Assembly: GCF_028622875.1 (NCBI RefSeq)
Contig: NZ_CP117709.1
Span: forward strand, 2,914,001-2,978,000
DNA: 64,000 nt
Reading direction: 5' to 3'
Source of the DNA: Streptomyces sp. MMBL 11-1
GTDB lineage: Bacteria > Actinomycetota > Actinomycetes > Streptomycetales > Streptomycetaceae
Position 1 is the first letter of the stretch. Each line of letters starts with the position of its first letter. The position numbers and the translations under genes were made by a program. Shown piece after piece: positions 37,794 to 46,598 of the stretch. A model generated the notes under the pieces. The model made no database searches. It was not told the DNA's origin and worked only from the letters and a program-made list of their open reading frames with translations.

Positions 37794-38179
37794 GGATCAA
37801 CCTGACCAGCGTCTTCGTCGAGGACCAGGAGAAGGCCCTGCGCTTCTACACCGACGTACTGGGCTTCCGGAAGAAGCACGACGTCCCCGTCGGCGGCGAG
37901 GACCGCTGGCTGACCGTGGTTTCGCCGGAGGACCCCGACGGCGTCGAACTCCTCCTGGAGCCCAACAAGCACCCCGCCGTGCGGCCGTACACGGCGGCCC
38001 TGGTCGAGGACGGCATCCCGGCCACCGCCTTCGCCGTGGACGACGTGCGGGCCGAGTTCGAGCGGCTGAGCAAGCTCGGCGTGCGGTTCACCCAGGAGCC
38101 GACGGAGATGGGCACCGTCACCACGGCGGTCCTGGACGACACCGTCGGCAACCTGATCCAGCTCATGCACACCTCCTGA
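37790..38179 (+). CDS. VOC family (glyoxalase/bleomycin-resistance fold) protein
   Basis: 129 aa of paired beta-alpha-beta-beta-beta modules: MRINLTSVFVEDQEKALRFY, then TDVLGFRKKHDV and AVDDVRAEFERLSKLGVRF, ending DDTVGNLIQLMHT. Predicted metal-dependent enzyme or binding protein of the vicinal oxygen chelate fold; the substrate is unknown. Translationally coupled to arsR, so probably induced by the compound it handles. Confidence 0.92.
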   Translation: MRINLTSVFVEDQEKALRFYTDVLGFRKKHDVPVGGEDRWLTVVSPEDPDGVELLLEPNKHPAVRPYTAALVEDGIPATAFAVDDVRAEFERLSKLGVRFTQEPTEMGTVTTAVLDDTVGNLIQLMHTS

Positions 38180-38211
38180 CACCGCGCCCAGGACCGGCGC
38201 GGACCGCCTCA

Positions 38212-39063
38212 TCAGGAGTTCGGATAGGTGAAGCAGACCAGAACCGTGCGGTTGGCCACCACCAGGGACCAGTACGTGCGCCGGTCGGACGAACCCTTCC
38301 TGCAATATTTGGAGCCGGCGTCCGACGGTGCGCGGTAGACGCCGGAGACGACCAGGACATGGTCGTACGGCTTGGGTACGCGCTTGGCCCGGCAGTCGAC
38401 GGCGGTGGTGGTGCCCAGCGACATGCCGTCACTGGTGTTGTTGCCGAGGATGCAGTAGCGCTTCACCCAGACCCGTACCAGGCAAAGCTTCGTGGCCCCT
38501 GCCGTGCGGGAGTGGTAGCTCCAGGACGTACGGCCCTTGCCCGTCTCACAGCTGACACCGCTGCCCCCGGTCCGCGTGACACGGAAGAGGCCGGCACGCT
38601 TGGAGCCGCAGGAGACGGCCTCCGGCGGTACGTCGACGTTCCAGTCGCTACCGGGCCCGGTGCGGTGGATGGGCAGACAGCTCCCCACCCGTACGCGCCG
38701 GAACGCCTCCGCCGTCGGGTCACTCACGGGCGGCTGCTTCACCGCACCACCCTCACCGGACCCAACGGACCCACTGTCACCGCCGTCACCGCCGTCACCG
38801 CCCGAGCCCTCGTCATCGGCGCCACCGCTCCCGCTCCCGCCGCCGATGGTGACATCCACGCCGAGTTCGACACCGGGGCCGCCACCCGAGTCCCGCGATT
38901 CGTCGCCACCCCTCGCCCCGGAGGAGGCGGGCGGCCGGCCGGAGCCGGCGTCCGGCCCCCCACCCCTGCGCCCGGACGCCCCGCAGCCGGCCACCGCCAG
39001 CAACACAGGCACCAGAAGCCATACCAACCACACCCGGAACGGCGCTCGCCGCGCACTCTTCAT
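38212..39063 (-). CDS. Lipoprotein with Gly/Ser linker and Cys-rich C-terminal domain
   Basis: 283 aa. Signal peptide with lipobox (LAVAGC); about 95 residues of Gly/Ser/Asp-rich linker; then a domain with at least six Cys (RVGSCLPIH, AVSCGSKR, GVSCETG, TKLCLVRV, RYCILG, SKYCRK, VLVCFTYPNS), presumably disulfide-bonded outside the cell. Resembles LppU/SCO3897-type surface proteins. ATG 39061-39063 is the start because the signal peptide begins there. Role unknown. Confidence 0.75.
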   Translation of the reverse strand: MKSARRAPFRVWLVWLLVPVLLAVAGCGASGRRGGGPDAGSGRPPASSGARGGDESRDSGGGPGVELGVDVTIGGGSGSGGADDEGSGGDGGDGGDSGSVGSGEGGAVKQPPVSDPTAEAFRRVRVGSCLPIHRTGPGSDWNVDVPPEAVSCGSKRAGLFRVTRTGGSGVSCETGKGRTSWSYHSRTAGATKLCLVRVWVKRYCILGNNTSDGMSLGTTTAVDCRAKRVPKPYDHVLVVSGVYRAPSDAGSKYCRKGSSDRRTYWSLVVANRTVLVCFTYPNS

Positions 39064-39139
39064 GGAGGACCCCCGTCTCAGAACAGTGCCACCCAATATC
39101 CCACGCACGCGCGCCGAACTGGCTTGCATCCGAGGGAAG

Positions 39140-39685
39140 TTACGCCAGGCGTGCTGCGACCCAGCCCTCGCCGTCCGGCCGGACAGCCGCCACCTCCGCC
39201 CACACCGTCTTCCCGATCGGGTTCCGGGGCTCCCACCCCCACCGCGACGCCATGCACTCCACCAGGAACAGGCCGCGCCCCGACTCCTGATCGTCCGGCG
39301 GCAGCTTCGGGTCCTCGGGCGTCCGGCCGAGCACGGCGTCCGAGACCTCGATACGGAAGCGGCTCGCGGGGCCTTCGTAGTCCACCCGCACATGGAAGTT
39401 CCGCCCCCGCAGCCGCCCGTGGCACACCGCGTTGGCGGCCAGCTCCGCCACCACCAGGGCCACCGAGCACGACGCGTCCGTCATCGGCCCGAACCCCCAG
39501 TACCCCAGCTGCCGCACCACCGTGCGACGGGCGACCTGCGCTCCCCGGGGTGTCGAGGGGAACTGCCGCGACAGGCTCCCGTAGCCGTTGGACGTCAGCC
39601 CGAAGCGGCGCGGGAGGGGCGGGGCCTCTTCCCGTCGGGCGGCCTCCGTCGCCGCAGGCGTCTTCTTGCCGGTCATGCCGACCAT
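39140..39685 (-). CDS. ATP-binding anti-sigma-factor-like protein (SpoIIAB/RsbW fold)
   Basis: 181 aa GHKL ATPase: N-box VALVVAELAANAVCHGRLRG, then G1-like DAVLGRTPED and G2 ESGRGLFLVECMASRWGW. Streptomyces carry dozens of these beside XRE/DUF397 pairs, where they may act as anti-sigma kinases. Lies immediately upstream of and divergent from the XRE gene at 39824. Confidence 0.88.
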   Translation of the reverse strand: MVGMTGKKTPAATEAARREEAPPLPRRFGLTSNGYGSLSRQFPSTPRGAQVARRTVVRQLGYWGFGPMTDASCSVALVVAELAANAVCHGRLRGRNFHVRVDYEGPASRFRIEVSDAVLGRTPEDPKLPPDDQESGRGLFLVECMASRWGWEPRNPIGKTVWAEVAAVRPDGEGWVAARLA

Positions 39686-39823
39686 CCGTTCACTCGACTC
39701 CTCTCACGTCACCCACACGTGCGGGTTCCGTGACGTTCCGTACTCAAGAGTCGGCACCGCGGCCTAGCCTCGGAAGGTGACAGCGCCTTATCCCGCAGGC
39801 CGTAAGAAATCGGAAGTAGCGCC

Positions 39824-40768
39824 ATGGCCAAAGCAATTGACCCGCAGTCCTCCATGGCCGCCCTCTTCGGGTCGCGCCTCCGCAAGCTCCGCGTCGCGGC
39901 CGGACTCACCCAGGCCGAAGTGGGCACACTCGCCCACGTGGTCAGCAGCCGGATCGCCCAACTGGAGCGCGCGACCGGCGCGAAGCCGACGCTGGAGCTG
40001 ACCCGGGTCCTGGACAAGGAACTGGTGGCGGACGACTTACTGATCGACCTCTGGCCGTACGTTTACCGGGAGGCGTATCCGGACTGGTCGCGGGCGTTCA
40101 TCGCGTACTCCGCCCGCGCGACGATGATCCGTGAGTATTCCTCGCACGCCGTGCCCGGCCTGCTGCAGACCCCTGCGTACGCGCGGGCCCTGCTGAGCAT
40201 GGGCCACTCGCTGCGCGACGCCGAACACCTGGAGGAGCGCGTCGCGGCCCGGCTCGACCGCCAGGTGCGGCTGACCGGTCCGGACCGGCCGGAGCTGTGG
40301 ATCATCCTCGACGAGGCCGTGCTCCGGCGTCCGGTCGGTGGAGCGGTGGTGATGCGCGGTCAGCTGGAGAAGCTGCTCAGGATGGCGGAGGAGCCCAACA
40401 TCACCGTTCAGGTGCTGCCGTTCGACCAGGGCGCGCACGGTGCTCTGGCCGGTTCGCTCTCCGTGCTGGTGATGCCGGGCGGCGCCAAGGTCGCCTACAC
40501 GGAAGGGGCGCACCACGGCCAGTTGACCGAGGAACCGGACGAGGTCGAACAGTTCGACCTGACTTACGATCAACTCAGGGCGATGGCACTACCGCCGCCC
40601 ATGTCGCTCGACCTGATCCGATCCGTGCTGGAGGTTGATTACCGTGCAGGAAGCATCCCGTCCCGATCTGACCGCCGCCGCGTGGCGCAGCAGCAGCTAC
40701 AGCAACGAGGAGGGCGGCAACTGCGTACAGGTGGCGGACGGATTCCCCGGCGTCGTCCCCGTCCGTGA
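39824..40768 (+). CDS. XRE-family regulator with DUF5753
   Basis: HTH at residues 18-60 (SRLRKLRVAAGLTQAEVGTL, then AHVVSSRIAQLERA); the DUF5753 body is complete (REYSSHAVPGLLQTPAYARA, then NITVQVLPFDQGAHGALAGS and EGAHHGQLTEEPDEVEQFDL). The last ~38 residues after DYRAGS are Arg/Gln-rich and read through the overlapping DUF397 gene in another frame; the protein probably ended earlier in ancestors and gained this tail by loss of a stop. Partner of the downstream DUF397 gene. Confidence 0.9.
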   Translation: MAKAIDPQSSMAALFGSRLRKLRVAAGLTQAEVGTLAHVVSSRIAQLERATGAKPTLELTRVLDKELVADDLLIDLWPYVYREAYPDWSRAFIAYSARATMIREYSSHAVPGLLQTPAYARALLSMGHSLRDAEHLEERVAARLDRQVRLTGPDRPELWIILDEAVLRRPVGGAVVMRGQLEKLLRMAEEPNITVQVLPFDQGAHGALAGSLSVLVMPGGAKVAYTEGAHHGQLTEEPDEVEQFDLTYDQLRAMALPPPMSLDLIRSVLEVDYRAGSIPSRSDRRRVAQQQLQQRGGRQLRTGGGRIPRRRPRP

Positions 40769-40850
40769 CAGCAAGAACCCCCACGGCCCCGCCCTCGTCC
40801 TCCCGGCCGCCGCCTGGACCGCCTTCGTCGAAGCGGTCGCCGCTCGCTGA
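40644..40850 (+). CDS. DUF397 small protein (68 aa)
   Basis: Typical DUF397: AAWRSSSYSNEEGGNCVQVA, then VPVRDSKNPHGPALVLPAAA and WTAFVEAV. GTG 40644 with GGAGG about 9 nt upstream. It overlaps the XRE gene by 125 bp in a different frame, an unusually long overlap. These peptides act with the adjacent Scr1-type regulator. Confidence 0.92.
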   Translation: MQEASRPDLTAAAWRSSSYSNEEGGNCVQVADGFPGVVPVRDSKNPHGPALVLPAAAWTAFVEAVAAR

Positions 40851-41619
40851 ACATGTGTCCGCAACCGGGCCCTGGCACGGTTGTGGGCGACGATGCGGAG
40901 CCGCATGCGGGAGGTGGATCATGGTCGACTGCCGCCGTGTTCTTCCACCTCGACAACCAGCAGCTCTCCAGCATTGAGATGGCCGAACGGCTGAACACTC
41001 ACCGCTCAGCTATGTATGAGGCCATCGAGAAGGGCGGCCCGTCCGCCTGTGCCGTGCGGCACGATCGCATCGAGCGAACGTGCCCGCAGGCCGGCCCCAC
41101 ACGGAGAACGTGCGGGGTTTCACCGTGGTCGGACCGGCCATCGGCAGGCGAAGCCGCCCCACTTACTGGTGTCACTGAGTATGTACCGGTGCCATCCCGG
41201 ATTTACCGGTACCACAGCCTCGGCCGATACGATCCGGTAAAGCTTTCCAGATTGGCCGAAAAGAATTTATCGGCCCCCAAGCAATCACCAGATCAGGGCC
41301 TGCACCAAGGGCGTTCGGCGGGCATAACGCATATGCTCTGGCCACCTCCCCGGGACCCTTTCCCCGCCGGCACCCCCCGTACGGTGCATCATCGCGCGAG
41401 TACCACAACACCCAAAGTCCGCTGGCCACTTCCCGACAAAATCACTCTGCCTACGGACTATGCCGCAGACCGAATCATCTGCCTCACAAGCATGTCTACG
41501 ATGTGGTCAACCCCTGACAGGAAAGGCTGCTTCCGCTTTCCTCCGATGCACCAAGGTGATCTGCACCTTCTCGGAGCGGCCGCATACCTTCTGCCCGGTA
41601 GAACTGAGGGACCGCATCC
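40851..41619. other. Gene-poor spacer before the conservon
   Basis: About 770 bp with lower GC than the surroundings, especially 41180-41330. One plus-strand frame near 40930-41040 reads FHLDNQQLSSIEMAERLNTH and resembles an HTH, and another near 41460 encodes ACLRCGQPLTGKAASAF; neither has a start/ribosome site combination I trust. Both may be relics. Upstream signals of the cvn operon must lie here. Confidence 0.5.
41183..41212. promoter_or_regulatory. Inverted repeat GTACCGGT/ACCGGTAC upstream of cvnA
   Basis: 8-bp perfect inverted repeat (41183-41190 and 41205-41212, 14-bp spacer) in the low-GC region. Each arm contains the palindrome ACCGGT. Candidate binding site. Confidence 0.3.
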
Positions 41620-43695
41620 ATGCCGAAACCCGCACCAGCCAGTCAGCACCGGCCGATGAAGACGCCGAGAGCCGCGATAGCCCCGCTCGTGGCCGTGTTG
41701 TCGGCGAGTGCCGTCGCCGGAGCCGTGGCAGTGGTTCTGGCGCCTTCGGAGGCGCGCGGCTGGGTCGTGGCGGTGGTCCTCACCGCCTGGGTGGCCCTGG
41801 CCGTCACGCTCGCCACCGCTCACGGCGTCACCCGGCGGGCACGGCGTTCGGCCGCCGCTCACCTCGCGGAGACCGAACGGCTCAAGGCCGCGCTGGCCGC
41901 GCTCGAAACGGACACGGCGCACACCGCCGACGTGGCGCTGCCCGCCCTGATCCAGCTGGTACGCGGCGGAGTGAAGGCCACCGACGCCCTCGGCCGCATC
42001 CCGCTGCCGCGCAGCCCGCGTCAGCGCAAGCTGCTGCACGTCCTCGCGACCACGGTCGAAGGGCAGGAGCAGCAGACCACCTCGCTGCGGACGGAGAGCA
42101 CGCGGGTCCACGACGAGCTGGGAACGGAGAACGCACGGCTCCGCGAGGAGCTGCACGCGCTGAACTCCGAGGTCGACCGGTTCACCCGCGACACGCTGCC
42201 GGGCGTGGTCACCAGGCTCCGTGACGGCGAGTCCGGCGCCACGGTGCAGTCCGAGGTGTACCTGCCGGAACAGCCGTTGCTGCGCGCGTCGGTCGAGGCG
42301 GTGCTCCGGGAACTCGCGCTCAGCGAGCGCCGTGCTCTCGCGGCGACGACCGCGTCGGCCAAGGCGCTCAGCCGGGTCCAGGCGAAGTCCGTCAGCATGC
42401 TCGCCGACCTGCGGAGCATGCAGGAACGTCACGGCGAAGAGGTCTTCGGCGATCTGCTGAAGCTGGACCACAGCACCTCGCAGCTCGGACTGATGACGGA
42501 CCGGCTGGCGCTGCTGATGGGCGGCCGGCCGAGCCGCGCCTGGAACAGGCCGATCGTCATGGAGAGCATCCTGCGCGGCGCGGTCGGCCGCATCGCCGCC
42601 TATCAGCGCGTACGGCTGCACTGCTCCTCCAGCGTCTCCATCTCCGGCTTCGCGGCCGAGGGCGTGATGCACCTGCTCGCCGAACTGATGGACAACGCCG
42701 CCAACTTCTCGCCGCCCATCGACGAGGTGCACGTCTACGTCGAGGAGCGCGGCACCGGCATCGTCGTGACCATCGAGGACAGCGGTCTGAAGATGGCCGA
42801 CGCGGCGATGCGACGGGCGGCGGACTCCGTCGCCGGGCGGACGACCGACCTCGCGACCCTCCAGGGCACCCGGCTCGGTCTCGCCGTGGTGGGACGGCTC
42901 GCGCTCAAGCACCGGATCAGCGTCAACTACCGGCCGTCCTCCCGTGGCGGCACCGGCGTGGTCGTCCTGCTGCCCCGGCATCTGATCGCGCAGGAGCCGC
43001 GCGAGAACCACCCGGCTCCGGTTCATCGGGGGGTCGCCGCGCCCGCGCCGACGCCGCCCGCGCCCGCCACCGCCTCCCCGGCACCGCCACCCGCGCCCGC
43101 CGCCTCCGCCCTGCCCTCACCGGCCTCCCCGGCTTCTCCGGCCTCTCCGGCGCTGCCGCCCGCGCCCGCCGCCTCCGCACCGCCCTCGCCGGCCTACGCG
43201 CCGCCGCCCGTCACGCCCGCGCCCCCTGCGCCCTCCGCGCCGGAAGCGGTCGCGCCCACCCCCGTAACACCGCGGCAGGACCCGTTCGCTCCGCCGCCGC
43301 CCGCGACGGTGGAGAACCACCTCGTGGTCCGTCCGCGCGAGTCCGGGCGGGGCACGGTCGGCCCGCCCGTGAGCTCCACCCCCGGCGGCCTGCCCGTACG
43401 CACGCCCGGCCGCACCATGGCGGAGGCGGACCGGGAGCGCGGCCGCCACCGCGGCTCGCCCGCGCCCGCCGCTCCGGCAGACCCGCGCGCCGGCGCGCCG
43501 CGGACCTCACCGCCGCGCAGCGCGGGACAGCAGTTCGGCGCCTTCCGGCGCGGCACCAAGCCCGCGGCCAGTCCCGGAGGCGCTCCCGGACAGCCCGAGC
43601 CCGGGGCCGGGCATCCCGAACGCAGGGCCGGAGGGCCCGAAGGCGGGACCGGAGGGCCCGAAGGCGGGACCGTACCGCCGACCACCGCTCCGTAG
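41620..43695 (+). CDS. cvnA: Conservon sensor-kinase-like protein CvnA
   Basis: 691 aa. Two spans near the N-terminus (IAPLVAVLSASAVAGAVAVV and GWVVAVVLTAWVALAVTLAT), a coiled-coil region, a phosphoacceptor-like H-box (LLKLDHSTSQLG) and an HATPase with N-box HLLAELMDNAANFSPP and G-box GTRLGLAVVGRLALKH. The last 230 residues are a Pro/Ala-rich tail (APAASAPPSPAYAPPPVTPA). Heads a cvnA-B-C-D-P450 operon that behaves like a membrane G-protein signalling complex. GAGGG lies about 10 nt upstream of ATG 41620. Confidence 0.93.
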   Translation: MPKPAPASQHRPMKTPRAAIAPLVAVLSASAVAGAVAVVLAPSEARGWVVAVVLTAWVALAVTLATAHGVTRRARRSAAAHLAETERLKAALAALETDTAHTADVALPALIQLVRGGVKATDALGRIPLPRSPRQRKLLHVLATTVEGQEQQTTSLRTESTRVHDELGTENARLREELHALNSEVDRFTRDTLPGVVTRLRDGESGATVQSEVYLPEQPLLRASVEAVLRELALSERRALAATTASAKALSRVQAKSVSMLADLRSMQERHGEEVFGDLLKLDHSTSQLGLMTDRLALLMGGRPSRAWNRPIVMESILRGAVGRIAAYQRVRLHCSSSVSISGFAAEGVMHLLAELMDNAANFSPPIDEVHVYVEERGTGIVVTIEDSGLKMADAAMRRAADSVAGRTTDLATLQGTRLGLAVVGRLALKHRISVNYRPSSRGGTGVVVLLPRHLIAQEPRENHPAPVHRGVAAPAPTPPAPATASPAPPPAPAASALPSPASPASPASPALPPAPAASAPPSPAYAPPPVTPAPPAPSAPEAVAPTPVTPRQDPFAPPPPATVENHLVVRPRESGRGTVGPPVSSTPGGLPVRTPGRTMAEADRERGRHRGSPAPAAPADPRAGAPRTSPPRSAGQQFGAFRRGTKPAASPGGAPGQPEPGAGHPERRAGGPEGGTGGPEGGTVPPTTAP

Positions 43696-43808
43696 CCCGG
43701 AACGCCCATCCGTACGGTGTCCGGTCCGCCGGACGCGCTCGCTCGAACACCGAGATTGGAGGTGCGGGCCCTCGCCGCTCCCCCGGCGCCACGGTCCCGT
43801 CACTCGTC

Positions 43809-44225
43809 ATGCAGACCACAGACAACAGCCTCACCTGGCTCCTGCAGAGGCTCCTTGAGCAGACCCCCGGCACCCGGCACGCCCTGGCCCTGTCACGCGA
43901 CGGGCTCAAGCTGTGCTGGACCGAGCACCTCACTCTCGACCAGGCCGATCAACTGGCGGCCATCTGCTCGGGCATGCAGGCGCTCGCGCAGGGCGCTTCC
44001 ATCGAGTTCGGCGACAGCACCGGAGGCGTCCGGCATTCGATGACCGAGTTCCACGGCGGTCTGCTCTTCATCGTCGAGGCCGGTGAGGGCGCGCATCTGG
44101 CCGTCGTCGCCACGGAGGAGGCCGACCCCAGCGTGGTGGGCCACCAGATGACGGAGATGGTCGAGCAGATCGGCGAGCACCTGCGCGCCGCCCCACGCGG
44201 CGAGGTGCCGAGGAGCGCGTCATGA
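43809..44225 (+). CDS. cvnB: Roadblock/LC7-domain protein CvnB
   Basis: 138 aa. Roadblock fold: LTWLLQRLLEQTPGTRHALA, then LSRDGLKLCWTEHL and FHGGLLFIVEAGEGAHLAVV. Partner that regulates the CvnD GTPase. No near Shine-Dalgarno (GGAGG lies ~50 nt upstream), so translation may depend on cvnA coupling. Its stop overlaps the cvnC ATG. Confidence 0.92.
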   Translation: MQTTDNSLTWLLQRLLEQTPGTRHALALSRDGLKLCWTEHLTLDQADQLAAICSGMQALAQGASIEFGDSTGGVRHSMTEFHGGLLFIVEAGEGAHLAVVATEEADPSVVGHQMTEMVEQIGEHLRAAPRGEVPRSAS

Positions 44226-44578
44226 CCCTCCGCCCCGTCGACACCGGAGCACCCGACCGGCTCTACACGGTCACCGGCGGACGCAGCCGCTCCGCGGACT
44301 CCTTCGATCTGGTGACCCTCGTGGTCAGCGAGTGCCGGCCCACGGTCGGAATGCAGTCGGAGCACGCGCGGATCCTCGACCTGTGCCGCCGCCCGACCGC
44401 CGTCGTCGAGATCGCCGCCGAACTCTCCCTTCCCGTCACCGTGGTGCGCATCCTGCTCGACGACCTCCACACCATGGGTCGTATCACCGCCCGACACCCG
44501 CAGACGCCCGCCTCACCCGGCGCGCTCCCCGACTCCGACCTGCTGAAGGAGGTGCTCCATGGGCTCCGGAGGCTATGA
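44222..44578 (+). CDS. cvnC: DUF742 protein CvnC
   Basis: 118 aa: RLYTVTGGRSRSADSFDLVT, then RILDLCRRPTAVVEIAAELS and LPVTVVRILLDDLHTMGRI, a winged-helix-like DUF742. Overlaps cvnB by 4 nt and cvnD by about 20 nt. Confidence 0.92.
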   Translation: MTLRPVDTGAPDRLYTVTGGRSRSADSFDLVTLVVSECRPTVGMQSEHARILDLCRRPTAVVEIAAELSLPVTVVRILLDDLHTMGRITARHPQTPASPGALPDSDLLKEVLHGLRRL

Positions 44579-45173
44579 GCTGCCGGCACAGCGCACCCCG
44601 CTGGCCGACGCCGCGGAAACCGGCCTGAAGATAGTCGTCGTCGGAGGATTCGGCGTCGGCAAGACCACGCTCGTCCACTCGGTGAGCGAGATCCGGCCGC
44701 TGAACACCGAAGAGGTCATGACCCAGGCGGGCGTCGGCGTCGACGAGACGGACGGCGTCGACGCCAAGACGACCACCACGGTCGCCTTCGACTTCGGGCG
44801 CATCAGCCTCACCGAGCGCATCGTGCTCTACCTGTTCGGCGCACCGGGCCAGGAGCGGTTCTGGTTCCTGTGGGACCGGCTGTTCTCCGGCACGCTCGGC
44901 GCCGTGGTCCTCGTGGACACCCGCCGGATGGACGACTCCTGGTACGCGATCGACCGGCTGGAGCACCACGGCACACCGTTCGTGGTGGCGGTCAACCGCT
45001 TCGACGACGACCTCGCCCACTCCCTCGACGAGATCCGTCAGGCCCTGGCGCTGCCCGAGCACATCCCGATGATCGACTGCGACGCCCGGGTCCGGCGGTC
45101 CAGCAAGAACGTACTGATCACGCTCGTCGACCATCTGCGCACGATGGCCATCGCCCGGGAGACGACACCATGA
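44559..45173 (+). CDS. cvnD: Conservon GTPase CvnD
   Basis: 204 aa Ras-like ATP/GTP-binding protein: Walker A VVVGGFGVGKTTLVHSV, switch/G3 FGAPGQERFWF, G4 FVVAVNRFDDD. The output of the cvn complex, cycling between GDP and GTP with CvnB as co-regulator. Overlaps cvnC at its start and the P450 at its end (ATGA), so all subunits are co-translated. Confidence 0.94.
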   Translation: MGSGGYELPAQRTPLADAAETGLKIVVVGGFGVGKTTLVHSVSEIRPLNTEEVMTQAGVGVDETDGVDAKTTTTVAFDFGRISLTERIVLYLFGAPGQERFWFLWDRLFSGTLGAVVLVDTRRMDDSWYAIDRLEHHGTPFVVAVNRFDDDLAHSLDEIRQALALPEHIPMIDCDARVRRSSKNVLITLVDHLRTMAIARETTP

Positions 45174-46459
45174 CCACCTCCAGCCCCTCCAGCCCCTCCT
45201 TCGGTCCCTCCTTCGGTCCTCCGGCCGCCTCCGGCTGCCCGGTGGGCGCCGGCGCCGACGCGGTGCGCCTGTCCGGAGCCTCCTACCAGCAGACCCCCAC
45301 GGAGCTCTACCGCTCGCTGCGGCGGGAACACGGAGCGGTGGCGCCGGTCCTGCTCGACGGCGACGTTCCGGCGTGGCTGGTCCTCGGCTACGCCGAACTG
45401 TCCTACGTGCTCACGCACGACGAGCTGTTCGCACGGGACTCGCGCCGCTGGAACCAGTGGGAGACCATTCCCCCGGACTGGCCGCTGATGCCGTTCGTCG
45501 GCTACCAGCCGTCGGTTCTCTTCACCGAGGGCGACGAGCACCGGCGCAGGGCCGGCGTCATCACCGAGGCCCTCGAAGGCATCGACCAGTTCGAGCTGGC
45601 ACGTGACTGCCGCCGCATCGCCGACGCGCTCATCGCGGAGTTCGCCGGAAGCGGCCGGACGGAGCTGATGAGCAGCTACGTCCACGCCCTGCCGATGCGG
45701 GCCGTCGTCCAGATGTGCGGCATGCCGGTGTCGGGCTCCGACACCCAGCGGTTGGTGGACGACCTGCGCATCTCGCTCGACGCCGGCGAGGGCGACGACC
45801 CGGTGGCGGCCTACGGACGCGTCGGCGACCGGCTGCGCCAACTGGTCACGGACAAGCGGGCAGCCCCCGGCACCGACGTCACCTCCCGCATGGTGACGCA
45901 CGGGGCGGGCCTCACCGACGAGGAGATCGTCCAGGACCTGATCTCGGTGATCGCCGCCGCCCAGCAGCCCACCGCGAACTGGATCTGCAACACGCTGCGG
46001 CTGCTCCTGACGGACGAACGCTTCGCGGTGAACGTCTCCGGCGGCCGGCTCAGCGTCGGCGAGGCGCTCAACGAGGTGCTGTGGCTCGACACCCCGACGC
46101 AGAACTTCATCGGCCGCTGGGCCGTACGGGACACCCAGCTCGGCGGCCGGCACATCCGGGCGGGCGACTGCCTGGTCCTCGGACTCGCCGCGGCCAACAC
46201 CGACCCGGAGATCTGGCCGGAGAGTTACGTCGGCGCCGAGAACTCCGCACACCTGTCGTTCAGCGGCGGCGAGCACCGCTGCCCCTATCCAGCACCGCTG
46301 CTGGCCGACGTGATGGCCCGTACGGCGGTGGAGACGCTGCTGGAACAGCTGCCGGACCTGATGCTGGCGGTCGAGCCGACGGAGCTCTCCTGGCGTCCTT
46401 CGATCTGGATGCGCGGGCTGTCGACGCTGCCGGTCCGGTTCAGCCCGATGTCGCAGTAG
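45170..46459 (+). CDS. cvnE: Conservon cytochrome P450, CYP157-like, ExxR missing
   Basis: 429 aa. The haem loop LSFSGGEHRCPYPAPL has the Cys ligand. The K-helix reads LNEVLWLDTP, so the Arg of ExxR is replaced by Trp; the I-helix reads VIAAAQQPTANWIC without the usual acid-Thr pair. This combination is the mark of the CYP157 family, which accompanies Streptomyces conservons. Start overlaps the cvnD stop (ATGA). Possibly a redox/ligand sensor for the cvn complex rather than a normal monooxygenase (inference). Confidence 0.9.
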   Translation: MTTSSPSSPSFGPSFGPPAASGCPVGAGADAVRLSGASYQQTPTELYRSLRREHGAVAPVLLDGDVPAWLVLGYAELSYVLTHDELFARDSRRWNQWETIPPDWPLMPFVGYQPSVLFTEGDEHRRRAGVITEALEGIDQFELARDCRRIADALIAEFAGSGRTELMSSYVHALPMRAVVQMCGMPVSGSDTQRLVDDLRISLDAGEGDDPVAAYGRVGDRLRQLVTDKRAAPGTDVTSRMVTHGAGLTDEEIVQDLISVIAAAQQPTANWICNTLRLLLTDERFAVNVSGGRLSVGEALNEVLWLDTPTQNFIGRWAVRDTQLGGRHIRAGDCLVLGLAAANTDPEIWPESYVGAENSAHLSFSGGEHRCPYPAPLLADVMARTAVETLLEQLPDLMLAVEPTELSWRPSIWMRGLSTLPVRFSPMSQ

Positions 46460-46476
46460 CGGCGCCCCGTCACGGC

Positions 46477-46581
46477 GCGAGCGGGCGGAGACCGGGGGCG
46501 AGCGGCCGGAGACCGCGGTGCGAGCGGCCGGGGACCGGGGCGCGAGCGGCCGGAATCCGGGGCGCCTCCGGCCGCTCGGGG
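46477..46581. repeat. ~22-bp tandem repeats with terminal hairpin
   Basis: Four degenerate copies of GCGAGCGGCCGGRGACCG between the two converging P450 genes. The last copy pairs CGAGCGGCCGG (46543-46553) with CCGGCCGCTCG (46568-46578), an 11-bp stem that can end transcription from both sides. Confidence 0.75.
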
Positions 46582-46598
46582 CGACGTCGACCTCCCGG

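Noticed and set aside
41460..41620. Cys-containing small ORF before cvnA
   Set aside because: Looks protein-like in part but has no credible start signal and overlaps the cvnA leader; kept only as a possible relic.
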